Shown here piece by piece: positions 23,478 to 35,790 of a stretch of DNA of 64,000 bases. Each line of letters begins with the position of its first letter. Position 1 is the stretch's first letter. Source of the stretch: Macrobrachium rosenbergii (Eukaryota > Arthropoda > Malacostraca > Decapoda > Palaemonidae); NCBI RefSeq assembly GCF_040412425.1, contig NC_089749.1, positions 38,210,570-38,274,569 on the forward strand, written 5' to 3'. Under the pieces are notes generated by a model. The model was not told where the DNA came from. It did no database searches and saw only the letters and a list, made by a program, of their open reading frames with translations. The position numbers were made by a program, and so were the translations under genes.

Positions 23478-23702
23478 TATAGTGACTCAGTAATAACGAT
23501 AATACATGCTCGTTATGCATGACACACAGCACATAACAAAACAATAATGAAAATACATCCTAGCGAAGAGTATACGCTTTTTTTTTTTTGGTAATTAGAA
23601 TTGCTAGAATAAATGACGGAGATTCCAGTACAAGATCTGACCTAATGATAAGAATTATAATTATATACTGTATACAGTGAACGTATCATTTGTCATGAAA
23701 CA

Positions 23703-23952
23703 GAAGAAGAAGACTAGTCTCTTTTATTTGCCTTCGCGGTGTTTTCCAAGAACAAATGTGCATTCGAGGCAAACAATATATGGTATTATTATTTACAAGA
23801 TGGTGCCACTGTTCCAAATTTGTTGTTAATTCTGAGAAAATTGCAATTTTCAGAACACTATTAATTATTCAAGGCTGTTATACGTTATACGTAGTGAAAA
23901 CATCTGTGTGAAATGAAGCCTCAGTCCAAATAAAAGAGACTAGTCTTCTTCT
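23703..23952. repeat. 250-bp fold-back element with 25-bp arms
   Basis: AGAAGAAGACTAGTCTC at 23703 and its complement GAGACTAGTCTTCTTCT ending 23952 include TTTTATTT/AAATAAAA. The element abuts the mariner relic. No gene lies between the arms. Confidence 0.75.
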
Positions 23953-25254
23953 TTGAAATTAGAGCCCCCTGCTTGTACAGCATAAACTAAAATTGATATG
24001 GACAAAAACAAAAGTAATTTAGAACAGGTATTTATTTAAGTTTCTCTCTGAGTATTTATGTATGATTTCAGCAAATCACAAAAAAGCTGAAACTCAAACT
24101 CCATTTCCCTGAGCACTTCAGTCACCTCTCTTCGCAGGTCGTCAAGGCTTGGTATACCATCATAGTTCACTGTGTGCGCTTCAACACGATCCTTTAAGAT
24201 ACTACCAATGTTTTCACACACATTAAGGTCAGGGGAGCTACCTGGAAATTCACTTGACAAGAAGAAATCAATATCACTGTTTCAAAGCAGTTCCTGTGTC
24301 TGAAGAGCCTTGAAATATGGTGCCTTATCATGCAAAAATGTGACTTCTCCAACAGATAACACATTTTCAGGATCTTTGAGGAAAGGAAATACTCCACCTG
24401 TAAGCACAGTTTCTCTGAAGAATTTGCCATTCCATGACTGTCCTTTTTCTTTGATGATCCACATTAACCGTTTGGCTGTGAAACAGAAAAATTTCCAAAC
24501 ATTCAGGAAATTTCACAACTTGGTGATAGCGCACGTCATCGCTGATATCATCCAACTTTGCAGCCCAAATGATGTCATTTTTATGATTTGGCTTCCTGAC
24601 TGCGTAAATGAAGAATTCATCTGATGCGGCAACATGGAGAAAGTCAGCTTCATCCCAATCTTTAAGAAATGAACCACAAAACCATGCATGGTCTTCTCTC
24701 TGTTGCTGAATGATGTTGGGCTTGCTGATAACATGCAATGGTTTGATAACAGATTTTTTCAACTCAGGACATACAGCACTATAACTTCTCTTCTTTCCCT
24801 TTTTGTTTCTAGTTCAAGCGCCAATTTACGTAAAGACTTTCTTGGTCTACCCACTGCCTCAGCTTTGATGGCTTTTGACTCCTGAGAAAGGACTCCTGAC
24901 CTTCCAAGATTCTCACTTTTCGCAATAATAGTCATATGGATTTTTGTTCCAGTTTCTTTTAACAAAGGATTCATCTCTTTTAATGCATTTAGCTATCCAG
25001 GAACATAAAATGAAGGATGCGCCAGCATCCCTGGCGTCTTTGAAGGTTATAGCCCGGATTCGGTCAATTCATCTGATTTCCTCCGAGTAGTTAGTTATGG
25101 CAGTATCTAACTCCATCACTCAGTCTGAAAATACAAGAAATGTAAAATGAAAAATAGCTCAACAGAAACTTAAAATACTGTACTTGGAGATAGGCTATAG
25201 CAGAAAACTTCATAACTTTCCATTTGTTCTGTGGAGGGGGCTCTAATTTTGAAA
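23953..25254 (-). mobile_element. Tc1/mariner-type element, relic
   Basis: The left end TTGAAATTAGAGCCCCCTGC (23953) is mirrored by GGAGGGGGCTCTAATTTTGA near 25233-25252. The span of about 1.3 kb is normal for this superfamily. A broken transposase gene lies inside on the minus strand. A TA duplication is not clear because the flanks are other repeats. Confidence 0.75.
24036..24980 (-). pseudogene. Tc1/mariner-like transposase, multiply frameshifted
   Basis: Reading leftward, an N-terminal remnant has EAVGRPRKSLRKLALELETK (near 24850). It is followed by HVAASDEFFIYAVRKPNHKN (near 24640) with the expected Asp-Glu region of the RNase H fold. Then come KEKGQSWNGKFF, FLHDKAPYFKALQTQ with the second Asp (near 24310), and FPGSSPDLNVCENIGSILKD with the third acidic site (near 24220). 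The SPDLN..EN motif is diagnostic of IS630-Tc1-mariner enzymes. Frame changes occur about every 150-250 bp. Confidence 0.8.
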
Positions 25255-25267
25255 ACACGATTGTATG

Positions 25268-25589
<322 letters not shown>

Positions 25590-25593
25590 CACA

Positions 25594-26620
25594 CAGTAAA
25601 CCCAGTATATATTTACACACACACACACAGTATTTGCGTTTTTATGATTTGGGGCCTCACCGATTTGCGAATTTCTCTATGGAACATATATACACATAAT
25701 TTGAAGGAAATTTCCCCATTCACAGTATTTTTCAATGAGAAATATTCACTATTTGTTATATTTTCATATTTTCATGACTAAATGCACTTTTTGTGATAAA
25801 ACTGTTAAAATACTCTGGTACCCAGGTAGTGCTCGAGTTACAATAATCGATTTTGCAATGGGGTAAGCAATTTCGTGCAGGCACAGGCAACAGTGCACAA
25901 TCAGGCAGTGAGAGAGACCAAATTACAATAGACAAACTTCTTTTCCTCCATCTCTTTATCCCATCTTCTAGTTAAAAAAGTAAAAGGGAATGATAAAAGT
26001 ATTTTTTAGTAATGTTACAGTATACTCTTGCGCAAATGCGTACAGCTATAAACTGAATGAGAAACTGTTGTGTTGCTTATAACCAAATCAGATAACAACA
26101 GCGGTTTTGCTTGTATTTCAACCATCGTACGGTAGTAAACAATTACCGTAGTTATGTTACAAATGACATTAAGTATAACAGGACTGATATATTTTTACAT
26201 TATTTTACATTATGCCCTTATTTGCTATCGATAAAAGATCGGCAAGGAAATATACTGCTAAATTTAAGATGCAAGTTGCAGCTGAAGCAGAGAAAGCAAT
26301 GTTCAAACTACTAATGACTAAATTATTGTGCATCGGCATCACGGATGAAACTCCACAGTAAATAAAATTGGAGAGAAAGTATTTTAATCGAAACTACTGG
26401 GCATGAAAGAACACATATTACTACAATTCTCAAGCTGATAAAAGATAAATACGTAAAACTCTTATTATGATGAAATCGATTCTGTTCACTATTTAGCAAA
26501 TGGAATCTTGATTTCATTTTACACAAAAGCATGCCCCAAACGGCCAACGTCGTCTATTGACGAAAAAAATAGGTAAACTAATTTCACAATGAGACGTATT
26601 TAACTTATATTTCGACTTAA
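25594..26620 (+). mobile_element. Pogo-like relic X1, left part (split by DIRS C)
   Basis: It starts CAGTAAACCCAGTAT (25594). It is collinear with 34653-35473 and 43727-43920 of copy X2. Near 26229 it reads DKRSARKYTAKFKMQVAAEA, which looks like the N-terminal helix-turn-helix start of a pogo-family transposase, then stops. DIRS C begins at about 26621 and the X1 sequence resumes near 34195 (CTTGCCCCCATATAAAA, AGTATCTAGAGATTCATTTA). The preceding TA is lost in the microsatellite. Confidence 0.75.
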
Positions 26621-27085
26621 AAAGGGATTTTGACGAAGGAAAAATCTATTTCTGGAGAGGGGACCGTGTCACCCGATGAAAAAGTCCATTCAGCACTTAT
26701 TTCTAGGTAATTCCGTTGCTAGATACCAGAGAAAGCTAAATGAAATGCTGGAGTTACTACCCCCAGAGCGAGCTCCATCAGATGGAGTCGTGTATGGAAA
26801 AGGGTGAACTACAAAACACGGAACCTTATCTATAGAGATCCCAAGGTCAAAAGTCCCACAGGAGGTGCCGTTACAAACCCATGTACCACCCGTGGACAGC
26901 ACACAAAAACACTGCTAGCCGCATTCCATGAAAGCAACACCCCACTAGAATGATGTTTACTATGGGAGGGACATGACACATGATGGAGGTGGGTCATGGG
27001 TGACACGGTCCCCTCTCCAGAAATAGATTTTTCCTTGTCAAAATCCCTTTTCTGGATCGGGTCCCGTGTCACCGATGAAAAATTA
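26621..27085 (-). repeat. DIRS C terminal repeat and internal complementary region
   Basis: GGAGAGGGGACCGTGTCACC at 26655 is inverted at 27000 (GGTGACACGGTCCCCTCTCC). The TTT at the arm junction in 27040-27050 is the shared trinucleotide of the circle junction. Confidence 0.85.
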
Positions 27086-27389
27086 ACAGAGAAATAAACA
27101 TAATTCTTAAACTAAAAAGATAAAAATTCTAAGGGGAACAGAAGACCGAAGGTCCAAAAAGAAACTTTTTAATCACTAGTAACAATAACAATAATGTACA
27201 AAAGAAACTGATGTTAGCTTAAAAAATACATAAACAAATAACTATACAATATTGAAAACCTTATAACTTAAATGTGTCATTTAGACAAATACATGGATAA
27301 CACAGCCAGGTGAGAAGTCAAGGCAAGCCTGACTGAAATGACCGTAAGGGGATAACTGAGGCAGTGGAGGAGGAAATGACTAGGAATCA

Positions 27390-28345
27390 GAAAGGGAACC
27401 AGAGGGAGGGACAACGTTCCCTGCCGCGACTGCTGAGAATTTAAGAGCTTCTAAGGATTTCAAATAGTGACGTTTGAAAACCAAGGGTGACTTCCAACCG
27501 GTGTACCTGGTAAGATCCGTGAAATTCATGTAATGAAAGTAATTAATGGAGGTGGCCACAGCTCTAATATCATGAACTTTGGGACTGAGTCAGGGTTAGC
27601 CTGCTTGATAAAGTAAAGGATCTGTTGTCTAATAGCAGACATAGAAAGATTACCCCTCCTTCCCTGATAAAAGAGGCCCAGAAGAGATGTGAGAGGACCT
27701 GTCTAAATAAGCCCTCAAAGTATGAACTGGACACAGGGACAGGTCTAGAGGCAGAGGAAGAATTTTCCAGGCGACCACCTATTCTGCGGATCTTCATTTT
27801 TGGCCAGGAAGGTAGGGTGAGAATCAGCAAAACCTCCCCTGATGGAAGGAAGTCGACGTGGTTGGGTTCCTAGAGAGTGCAGACAGCTCTGAAATTCTAG
27901 CACCCGAAGCCAGGCTAACTAAAAACAACGTTTTCCTCAACAAGGAAAGGTAGGGGCAGGATTGATTATCGATATCTGAGGCTAACTTCAACACGTCATT
28001 TAGAAACCAGGAAACCGTATGTGGACGGATTACTGGCCTCAGACGTGCACATGCTTTAGGGATGGAAGAAAAAGTAAGGGTCTGTGAGGTCAATTTTGAA
28101 ACCATACAAGAACACTTTACGTTAGAGAGCCGACTTGACTGTAGTAACAGTACTAAGCGGCTAAACCCTTCTCAAACAGTGATCTAAAAAAGGAGATTGC
28201 TAAATTAATGGTCATTACTGTAGCCTCAGATTCTCTTAAAAGAGTGCTAGTTTCTTAATTGCTGAGTCGTACTGACGAAGAGTGGAGGCCCGTTTATCTG
28301 ATTCTAAGAACATGGTATTGACAGGATCAACGTTAGCATCCCTTT
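27390..28345 (-). pseudogene. DIRS C tyrosine recombinase, frameshifted
   Basis: The chain begins SDCVSFLKNPKCPGFVDFMK near 28400 and continues across shifts. Arg 1 is present (LASGARISELSALS, near 27880). The end reads YTGWKSP, then FKRHYLKSLEALKFS near 27450 with the nucleophile Tyr. Small indels near 27850, 28100 and 28340 break it. Sequence is close to DIRS B and D. Confidence 0.85.
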
Positions 28346-30190
28346 GAGCCATTTAAACTTCATAAAGTCCACAAAGCCAGGGCATTTTGGATTTTTGAGG
28401 AAGCTGACACAGTCTGAGTTTGTACTACTTGTGTTAGTTTCGGACTGGGGATTCGGATGTGGCGAAGTTTCAGTTCTAGTAGAAGAGGAAACCAGCTGCT
28501 CTTTGGCCAGTAGGGAGCCACTAGAGCTACTTGACCCTTGAACGTCCTCAGTTTGTGGAGGACTTTCAACAACAAATTCACTGGAGGGAACAGATAGATC
28601 ACCTTCCACCTGTTCCAATCCAATGACATTGCGTCCGTGAAAAGAGCTTGAGGGTCCAGGTTGGGAGCTACGTAATGAGGGAGCTTGTTGTTGAGCTTGG
28701 TTGCGAACAAATCTACCTCCAGACCCGGAACTAGTTGGCAGATCCAATTGAACGAGCCCCTGTCTAGGGACCACTCCGACTCGAGGGGAGTTGTCCTGGA
28801 GAGGGAATCTGCTCTGACGTTCGGACCCCTGCAAGATGGGTGGCAGATAGGTGCCACTTGTTCTTGCAGGCCAAGGAGAAAAGTGCAATCATTACCTGGT
28901 TGATCCTGCTCGATTTTGAACCTCCCCTGTTTATGCAGTGGACTACCGTGGCGCTGTCCAGAACCAGTCTTATGTGAATCTTCTTGGTGGAAGAAGCTTC
29001 TTCAAGGTAAGGAAGACCGCCATGGCCTCCAGAACATTTATATGGAACTGGCGGAACATGAGGACCAAGTCCCCTGTACTTCTTGGTGTTGAGAATATCC
29101 TCCCCACCCGCTTAAGGAGGCGTCTGTGTGGATAACCAACGCCGGAGGAGGAAATTGAAGGGGACTGACTTGGACAGGCTCTTGACAGTTGACCAAGGCC
29201 GGAGTCGCTTCTTCAAGATGTGGGAATCAGAGACACCTTGTCCCTGAGACTGATATTTGCCCGACTCCGCCACACTCTGTTGATATCCTTCAGTTTCACT
29301 TTCAGCAACAGGTCTGTCACCGAAGCGAACTGAAGGGAGCCCAAGACTCGTTCCTGGGTCCGCCGAGAGGCCCTTTTGGATTTGAGAAACTGTCTGGTTG
29401 TTCTGGCTATCTCCTTCCTCTTGGGAGGAGGAAGAGAGAGCTTGTGAGAATTCAGATCCCACTGGATTCCTAGCCATTGAAAACAACTGCTGGGAACCAG
29501 GCGGGACTTCTCCCTGTTTACGAAAGCCCAAGGATTCTAGAAAGTCGACCACCACGGATGTAACTCTCCGGCATTCCTCGACGCTGGATGCCCAGATGAT
29601 CCAGTCGTCGAGATACGCAGCCAGCGTAATTCCTTGAGATCGGAGTTGCTGTACGACCGTGTCTGTCAACTTGGTAAAAATCCTTGGGGCTATGTTGAGG
29701 CCGAAAGGCATCACCTTGAAGGAATATGCCTGCCTTCCGAGCCTGAACCCCAGAAAGGGGGAGAACCTTCTCGCAACCGGGACGTGATAATAGGCGTCGG
29801 AAAGATCTAGAGAGGTGGTTACGGCTCCACGGGGCAGTAGGGTCCGAACTTGGGAGACAGTAAGCATCCGAAACTTGTCGCAACGAATGTAGGAATTCAG
29901 GCGGGACAAGTCCAGAATTACTCTCCGTTTGTTGGAACCTTTCTTTGGAACACTGAAGAGCCTGCCTTGGAACTTCAGAGACCTCACTTTCTTATAGCCT
30001 GTTTCTGTAGGAGATCCTCCACAAAGTCCTCGAGATCCTTGGTCGTAGCCTGATAAAACTTGACTGGTGGAGGGGATTGTCGATCCAACTCCAGCCTAGG
30101 CCCTTGGAAACTATACTCTGAGCCCAGGGACAGAAGGTCCACCGAGCTCGAAAATGGTACAGCCTCCCGCCCACAGGATGTATGTCATCG
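28346..30190 (-). pseudogene. DIRS C reverse transcriptase, RNase H and methylase-like region
   Basis: VGGRLYHFRARWTFCPWAQS near 30190 starts the region. RT blocks are FQGRLFSVPKKGSNKRRVIL, TTSLDLSDAYYHVPV, MPFGLNIAPRIF and AAYLDDWIIWASS (catalytic box near 29606). Frame loss near 29520 precedes the RNase H (STVKSLSKSV, then VRADSLSRTTPLESEW near 28815). The C-terminal YLFPPVNLLLKVLHKLRTF and YWPKSSWFPLLLELK reach 28480. The RT core itself is intact for about 180 residues. Confidence 0.87.
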
Positions 30191-32202
30191 GTCCTGTGTT
30201 TGCTTCCCCCTCTGGAGCCTCTACCTCCCCTGTTCCTGGGAGAGGAGCGGGGGCTCCCCCTTCCCAGCCTGGCCACAGGGGCTTATTGCTTCTGGGTGAT
30301 TGTCTGGGCGAAATTTCCCCTGACTTTCATATGCAGGATTGAAAGCTGGGAGGAGACATAGGAAGAAGCAGCCAAAGACTGATGTGCCGGGTTTACCAGG
30401 ACATACTGAGGGGGGAGGATGGGGAGGAAGAGGTCGAAGGTTGACTTTGTAAAGGAACCTGGACCAAGGACTGAGCTGGAAGACGTTTGAAGTGTTTAAA
30501 TTTCTTACTGGACTTGGTGGGAGTGCTGGCAAGATCAGACTGTTTCCTTTTATAGGGCAGGCCCCAACGGGAACGGAGGCTTTGATTGACCTCGCTGCCT
30601 CAGATAAGACTGCATCAACTTCTTCTTGTGGGAAAAGATTAGCACCCCAGATCGAACTCTTAAGAAGCTTATTTGGTTCATGCCGAACTGTGGCTGCTGA
30701 AAAGATGTGCTTCCGGCAGGCCAGTCGGGCAGTCATAAAGTCAAACAGATCTTGTTGAAAACTTCGCCAAGAGAGATTTCGTCAAGACCTGGAATAATGG
30801 ATCTTCTCTGTAAACCAAAGAAGTTGCTTCCGCTAAAGCCAAAGAGTTCAAAGACCTGGCGAGCCTTTCCTTAGTATCAGCCTCTGTTTTCAAGAGCGAC
30901 TCCGGGATCTTAGGAGCTGCTCACTGAACAGATCAGAGGCGCAGTCTGGGTCAAGTCGAGTCACCGTGAACGTATTAGGGGCTCCTTCCAGAAGTCGGTG
31001 CCTCCGGGAAAGACGAAGCGATGTAGGGTCCGTCTCACGGAGATGAGGAAGGGTTTACCTTCGAAGCAAGCCTGGCTAGTCAGGAGGCCACTTTCGAGTG
31101 CAAGGGAGAAGGAGAACATCACTGAGAGTGAACATAGTGAACACTCCCTTAGCTGGTGTGAGCTTAGTGTTCTCCGCTTGCCACTCCGTGAAGGGTCCTC
31201 ATCAAAGGCGACTGGGCTTGGTCCCTAGGATAGATGACCGTCTCCTTAGGGACTTTATCAGACCTGTTCCAAACCTCTCCCTTCAGCCTGGCAAAACCAG
31301 TGTAGGGAGATGTCAGGTCCGAGGATAGAACTCTAACTCTTCCACTCTCCTCGTGCCTAAACCCTCTATGGTAAGAGTACCTTCTAAGGGAGCATAAAGG
31401 GTGAGACGCCAAAGATTCCCTAGATCAAAGGGGGAGGGAGAGTGGAAGGGTCAGGAACAGAATGCCTAGAACGTTGTTGAGATTCCACCTTCTTGAAAGA
31501 GACTGAAAAGAAGAAGCAAGACCAGACAGCTTACTGTCTACGACATATTCGATCTTCTCAAATCTCGCGTCGATTCTTTCCAGGAACTGTTCAAAGAAAT
31601 GAAGTGTATCCAAAGAAGGAGGAGGGGAAACTACCTGACGTGATTGAGGCTCCGCCTGGGACCCGGAAGGGGAGGCTGTACTCGTCGACGGGACGGGGCT
31701 CGCCCCCGTGCCGCTGCCGGAGGGACCCCATACCGGCCTGCCGGAGTAGGTAAGGTTTTCTTTTTAACGGACTTCACCTTCGGGGCAATAGACCCAGACG
31801 TGCCCGAAAGGTATGAAGATTTAGAGAAGCCTTTAAAAGAAGCAACAGAGGAAGAAGGAGAGTTAAACAGTGAAGAACCTGCCTCACTTACCCCCTTACC
31901 TGCCTGATGCTCTGGGATAATGCTCGGAGACTCAAGGTCGAGATCTTCAAATTCCGCGGCTTCGGAGTGCCGCCGCTCAAAGCCGAACCGTCTGGAGAGG
32001 GCTGGGTCAACTCCCGAATCCCGGCAATCAACGGAGCAGCAACCTCGTCGGTGACAGAAGCTGTGATCCAAGCGCCGGGAAAAAGGACATTACAAATGTC
32101 CTTCGAGAGTATGTAGGGATTGCCAGCTCCTACGTTGCGCCCAAAACCGCTAACCCAGACTTTAAGGGCCTGAATCGAAGAATCACGAGACTTGCGGTCA
32201 GC
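30191..32202 (-). pseudogene. DIRS C gag, main part
   Basis: After the candidate splice acceptor (32203-32204) the frame reads ADRKSRDSSIQALKVWVSGF and GRNVGAGNPYILSK. A Ser-rich linker (LFNSPSSSVASFKGFSKSS near 31850) matches DIRS D. The conserved RHEPNKLLKSSIWGANLFP block is near 30690 and a Gly/Arg-rich tail (SPRSSPRNRGGRGSRGGS) near 30220. Frame changes occur near 30750-31160 and 31420. It is the structural protein of the retroelement. Confidence 0.8.
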
Positions 32203-32304
32203 CTGCGGAAGAAAAACATTATTGTGGTCTTAGGAAGGCGGAGGGAATCGATAAAAATGTAAATATTATAGTTGGCTAAGAAGGAAAGATGCATGATCAC
32301 CTAC
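32203..32304 (-). other. Candidate spliceosomal intron in DIRS C gag (102 bp)
   Basis: On the minus strand the donor is GATTCG|GTAGGT and the acceptor is CTTCCGCAG|GCTGAC. Both sides give phase-0 codons. The homologous place in DIRS D (37761-37873) also has GT..AG ends, while the two introns differ in length and sequence. The exons are conserved (VWHPDGC.VC before; gag helix after). Confidence 0.7.
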
Positions 32305-32469
32305 CGAATCATCGATAGCCTGCTCGTAAAGAGCGTAGCAAACATCACATCCGTCAGGGTGCCAAACAATAAGATCCCCTACGTGGACCGCATCCGAGTG
32401 AGACCGGCAAACTTCGTGGCGCTGGCCTGATGGAGGGCTGCGGAGCACCCTTCTTCTTGGCAGCGTCAC
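32305..32469 (-). CDS. DIRS C gag Cys/His exon
   Basis: This 165-bp segment lies between an upstream acceptor (CTCTTACAG|GTGACG) and the donor at 32304. It encodes RHEVCRSHSDAVHVGDLIVW and HPDGCDVCYALYEQAIDDS. Spaced C, H and C residues (VC..SH, HPDGC..C) suggest a small metal-binding domain at the gag N-terminus. Its counterpart in D is 37591-37760. No start codon lies in this exon, so an upstream exon must supply it. Confidence 0.65.
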
Positions 32470-34195
32470 CTGTAAGAGTATGAGATTATGAGTACACTGT
32501 GTAAGGTGCCGGAGTAGTGTGCGGAGCAACACAGTATTAAACCAAGTCGTGAAACCAGCCGGAATGATCCGGAGGTAACCTGGTAAAAACTCATACAAGC
32601 AAAAAAAAATAATAATAAAGCAAAATAAATTTACCGGAACTAGCCGGAGTAACATGCCTTAAAGTAAGTGACGGATACAAAGTGAAATGAAATGGGAAGG
32701 TTAAACTGTCCGGAGAAAGCGCATTCCGGCAACTAAAAATAATATGAAACTAGCGATAACGGAAGACCGATAAACGCTAGAACCGCGGAGGAGCGGGAAG
32801 CAAGGAATGCGCCCGAAAGAAGACAGTAGTTAGCTAAGGTCAGGGAACGTCAAGAGCCCGACACGAAGACAGTCAGGCGGAAAGCTCTAACTGGCAACGG
32901 AAGAAGGACTGAACCGAGTGTCGCCAAATTAAACGACACGCCGGAGAAGGTTTATTATGAAGGGGAGGAATGGGAACCCCGAAGGAAGAACCGAAAAGGA
33001 ACGACCAGAGAGTGGGAATGCACAATCCGGGCGTTCCGTGTCCTCCCGCCCACACGCTGACTGAGTCGTTACCCAGCAAACGCGAGAGAAGCAGGAGAGG
33101 AACAGGGACAACCTCCTCCAAGGGGGGGGGATGGGGACAGGGAGATAAAGATGGCCAAAGATGGTGGACAGGAGAGGGGAAGCTCCCGGCCACTAACAGT
33201 CCCCGGAGGGGAAGTACAAAGGTAAAGTCACGGACCGTACCAAAGAGAGGCCAAACAATGCAGAGGAAGGGGGCACAGGCTATAGGCTAGGAAAAGGATG
33301 GGTCGACATATCCAAAAACTAGAACTAACCTTAAGTAAATACCAAACTAGGGTAGGCTACATGAAGCCCCTCGCTATCCCAGCTTAACCAAGAGGCTCAT
33401 TAGCCTACGCGAAAAGTTCCTTAAAAACAGGGGAGAGGGAAGCAACATGAGGTCCTCGCTATTCCAGCTTAACGAGAGGCTTATTAGCCTAGAGAAAGCC
33501 GAAACAGGGGAAGGGAACATAAGGGAGAAGACCCTGGTAAAACTTAAGGAAAGCGCCGCATGGAAAAAGCGAACACAAAACCCTAGAAGGGCATGTGAAC
33601 GGAAAGAATGAACGACCATCCCCCTTTTTTATGGAAAAGGGGGGGCAAAGCCTAACGCCCCCAAAAGGAAAACCAAAGCTAACACCAACCCATAAAGTAA
33701 AAATATCAATACAAAACAAGAGGAGGACCATACCCAACACGATGTGGACGTGAAGGGAAATGGGCCAAACAAACAAAAGAAACATCCATGATAATCATCA
33801 AATATCAAATGCATCCGAACACTGGGTTAAAGGGAAAAAACAAAAACTTAAAAGTACAAACGTAAATAAAATTCCCAGAAGCTACGAGAAGGGAAGGGCA
33901 AAAATAAGGCATGTAAATGAATTGATAAAATGCGAATAGGCTCGAGGGGAAGCCCGACGCCTCAAACACCAGCCCTCAACTGAAGAAGAAGCAAAGGAAA
34001 CAAACGTTAGTCAATCAAAATCACTAATTAGACCTCATGAAAAGGAAAATGCTCCTAAACACGAAGAGGAACCGTGAAAAGATTGAAAAACAGGGCGACC
34101 CAAGATCACGAACCACGCATGGAGGTCACGTGAGGCCGTGAGAGGAGATCGAGGCAGGCGTTATAAATCCCTTTAATTATTAAACTAAAGGGATA
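32470..34195 (-). other. DIRS C 5' leader, non-coding
   Basis: T-rich on the coding strand, with repeated CTAGGCTAATAAGCCTCT-like words at 33380-33500. Several short open frames lack family features. It may hold an untranslated first exon and promoter, which I cannot place. Confidence 0.5.
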
Positions 34196-34650
34196 ATGAA
34201 AATAATCTTGCCCCCATATAAAAAAGTATCTAGAGATTCATTTACACTAACTAAAGCTTGGAGGAAGTGCCATGAAATTAGTTAAATATGGCAAAATTAA
34301 ACTTACCACATAACGATTTCCAAACCAAAACATTGATTGGTGATGCGTAATTTTATAAAACAAAATCAATACTGTGTTAAGAATATATACATATTATTGG
34401 ATACAGTGAAGCAAAGCATGGGATTTTTTGATCCATGGAAAAGATGTATATTCGTTATGTTGATGTTTGTATAATATGATATTAATTTGAATATAGAGTA
34501 CAGTATAATGGAGCTACTAGGCTACTGTATATGACTGATATACCATAGTGTATTAAGCTTTCTTGTTTGTTATTCAATTTCTCTTTGTATTGAATTATCA
34601 TAAGTCACTCTGCATGACCCTCCAGAATTAGCTGATATTGATAATTACTA
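34195..34650 (+). mobile_element. Pogo-like relic X1, right part
   Basis: It is collinear with 43915-44370 of X2: AGTATCTAGAGATTCATTTA, AAACCAAAACATTGATTG, TTATTGGATACAGTGAA and TCACTCTGCATGA all recur. It ends at the TA where X2 starts, and its own right terminus is missing. Confidence 0.75.
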
Positions 34651-35473
34651 TACAGTAAACACCCCGTATTCACTGTCTCACGATTCGCGGACTCACCTAT
34701 TCGTGGATTTCTCTATGAAACATATACTGTATATGCATTATTTGCTGAAAATTCGCCCATTCACGGTATTTTTCACTGAAAAATATTCACTAATTACTAA
34801 ATGCACTTTTCGTGATAAAACTATTAAAATACTCAGGTAGTGCTTGAGTTAAGATAATTCGCCTTACGATCATTTGATTTTGCAATGGGTTAAGTAATAT
34901 TATAAAATATTTTTAAATTTCATGCAGGCACAGGCAGCAGCATACAATCAGGCAGCGAGAGAGACCAAATTACAATAGACAAACTTCTTTTCCTCCATAT
35001 CTTTAGCCCATCTTCTAGTTAAAAAAGTAAAAGAGAATGATAAAAGTATTGTTAGTAATGTTATACTTGTACTCTTGTGCAAATGCGTACAACCATAAAC
35101 AACCGAACGAGAAACTGTTGTTTTGTTTATCACCGAATCGGCTAACAATGGCCCTTTTGCTTGTATTTCAACCAAATTATGGTAGTAAACAATTACTGTA
35201 GTTGTAGTACAAATGACATTAAGTAGAATAAGACTGATATATTTTTACATTATACCCTTATTCAGTATGGATAAAAGATCGGCAAAGAAATATACTGCTA
35301 ATTTTAAGCTGCAGTTGTAGCTGAAGCTGAGAAAACATTGTTCATTGTTCAAGCTGCTAATGACTATAAATTATTGTGCATCAGCAACATGGATGAAACT
35401 CGACCGTAATTAAAATTGGAGAGAAAGTTATTTTAATCAAAACTACTGGGCATGAAAGAACACATTACTGCTA

Positions 35474-35790
35474 TTTCTGAGTTCAGTCCCGTGTCAGCCG
35501 GTGAAATTCCATTACAGCACGAATTTCTAGGTATAATAATGCTAGATATACCAGAGAAAAAGAGCTTCCAGGAAAGCTGGGGTTACTAACCCCAGTCGGC
35601 GTCTTCTAGGAAGACGTCGGTATAAGGAAGGGTGAGTGAAATACCACTACCACGGAAACATACTCGAAAGATCTCTCCTTATCAAAACCCCGAACAGAGC
35701 GGTGAGCCGTTACAGCCCCTACACTCAACACCCGCCAGGACGCGGCGACACCAGCGCCACCTACCTCATTCCATTTTCTAGCACGTGATT
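35474..35790 (+). repeat. DIRS D left inverted terminal repeat
   Basis: It is the inverse of 43380-43680: CCAGAGAAAAAGAGCTT, GGGGTTACTAACCCCAG, CGTCTTCTAGGAAGACGTCG, GAAATACCACTACCACGG and GGTGAGCCGTTACAGCCCC all recur. It contains short internal palindromes (GTCTTCTAGGAAGAC). Confidence 0.92.

Larger units (their letters stand above)
26621..34195 (-). mobile_element. DIRS element C, minus strand, inserted in pogo-like relic X1
   Basis: The 3' terminal repeat starts at about 26621 (AAAGGGATTTTGACGAAGG) and the internal complementary region is at 27000-27085. It has both arms: one matches 26621-26680 inverted, and the other (CTGGATCGGGTCCCGTGTCA) should match the 5' end. Recombinase, RNase H, RT and gag follow in order at increasing coordinates up to 32469, then a leader to about 34195. 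No copy of the 5' terminal repeat is present near 34195, so the 5' end is truncated or replaced. Confidence 0.88.

Noticed and set aside
31640..31760. GC-rich stretch as a CpG-island promoter
   Set aside because: It is inside DIRS C gag coding sequence (Pro/Arg-rich linker), and its composition is explained by codons.
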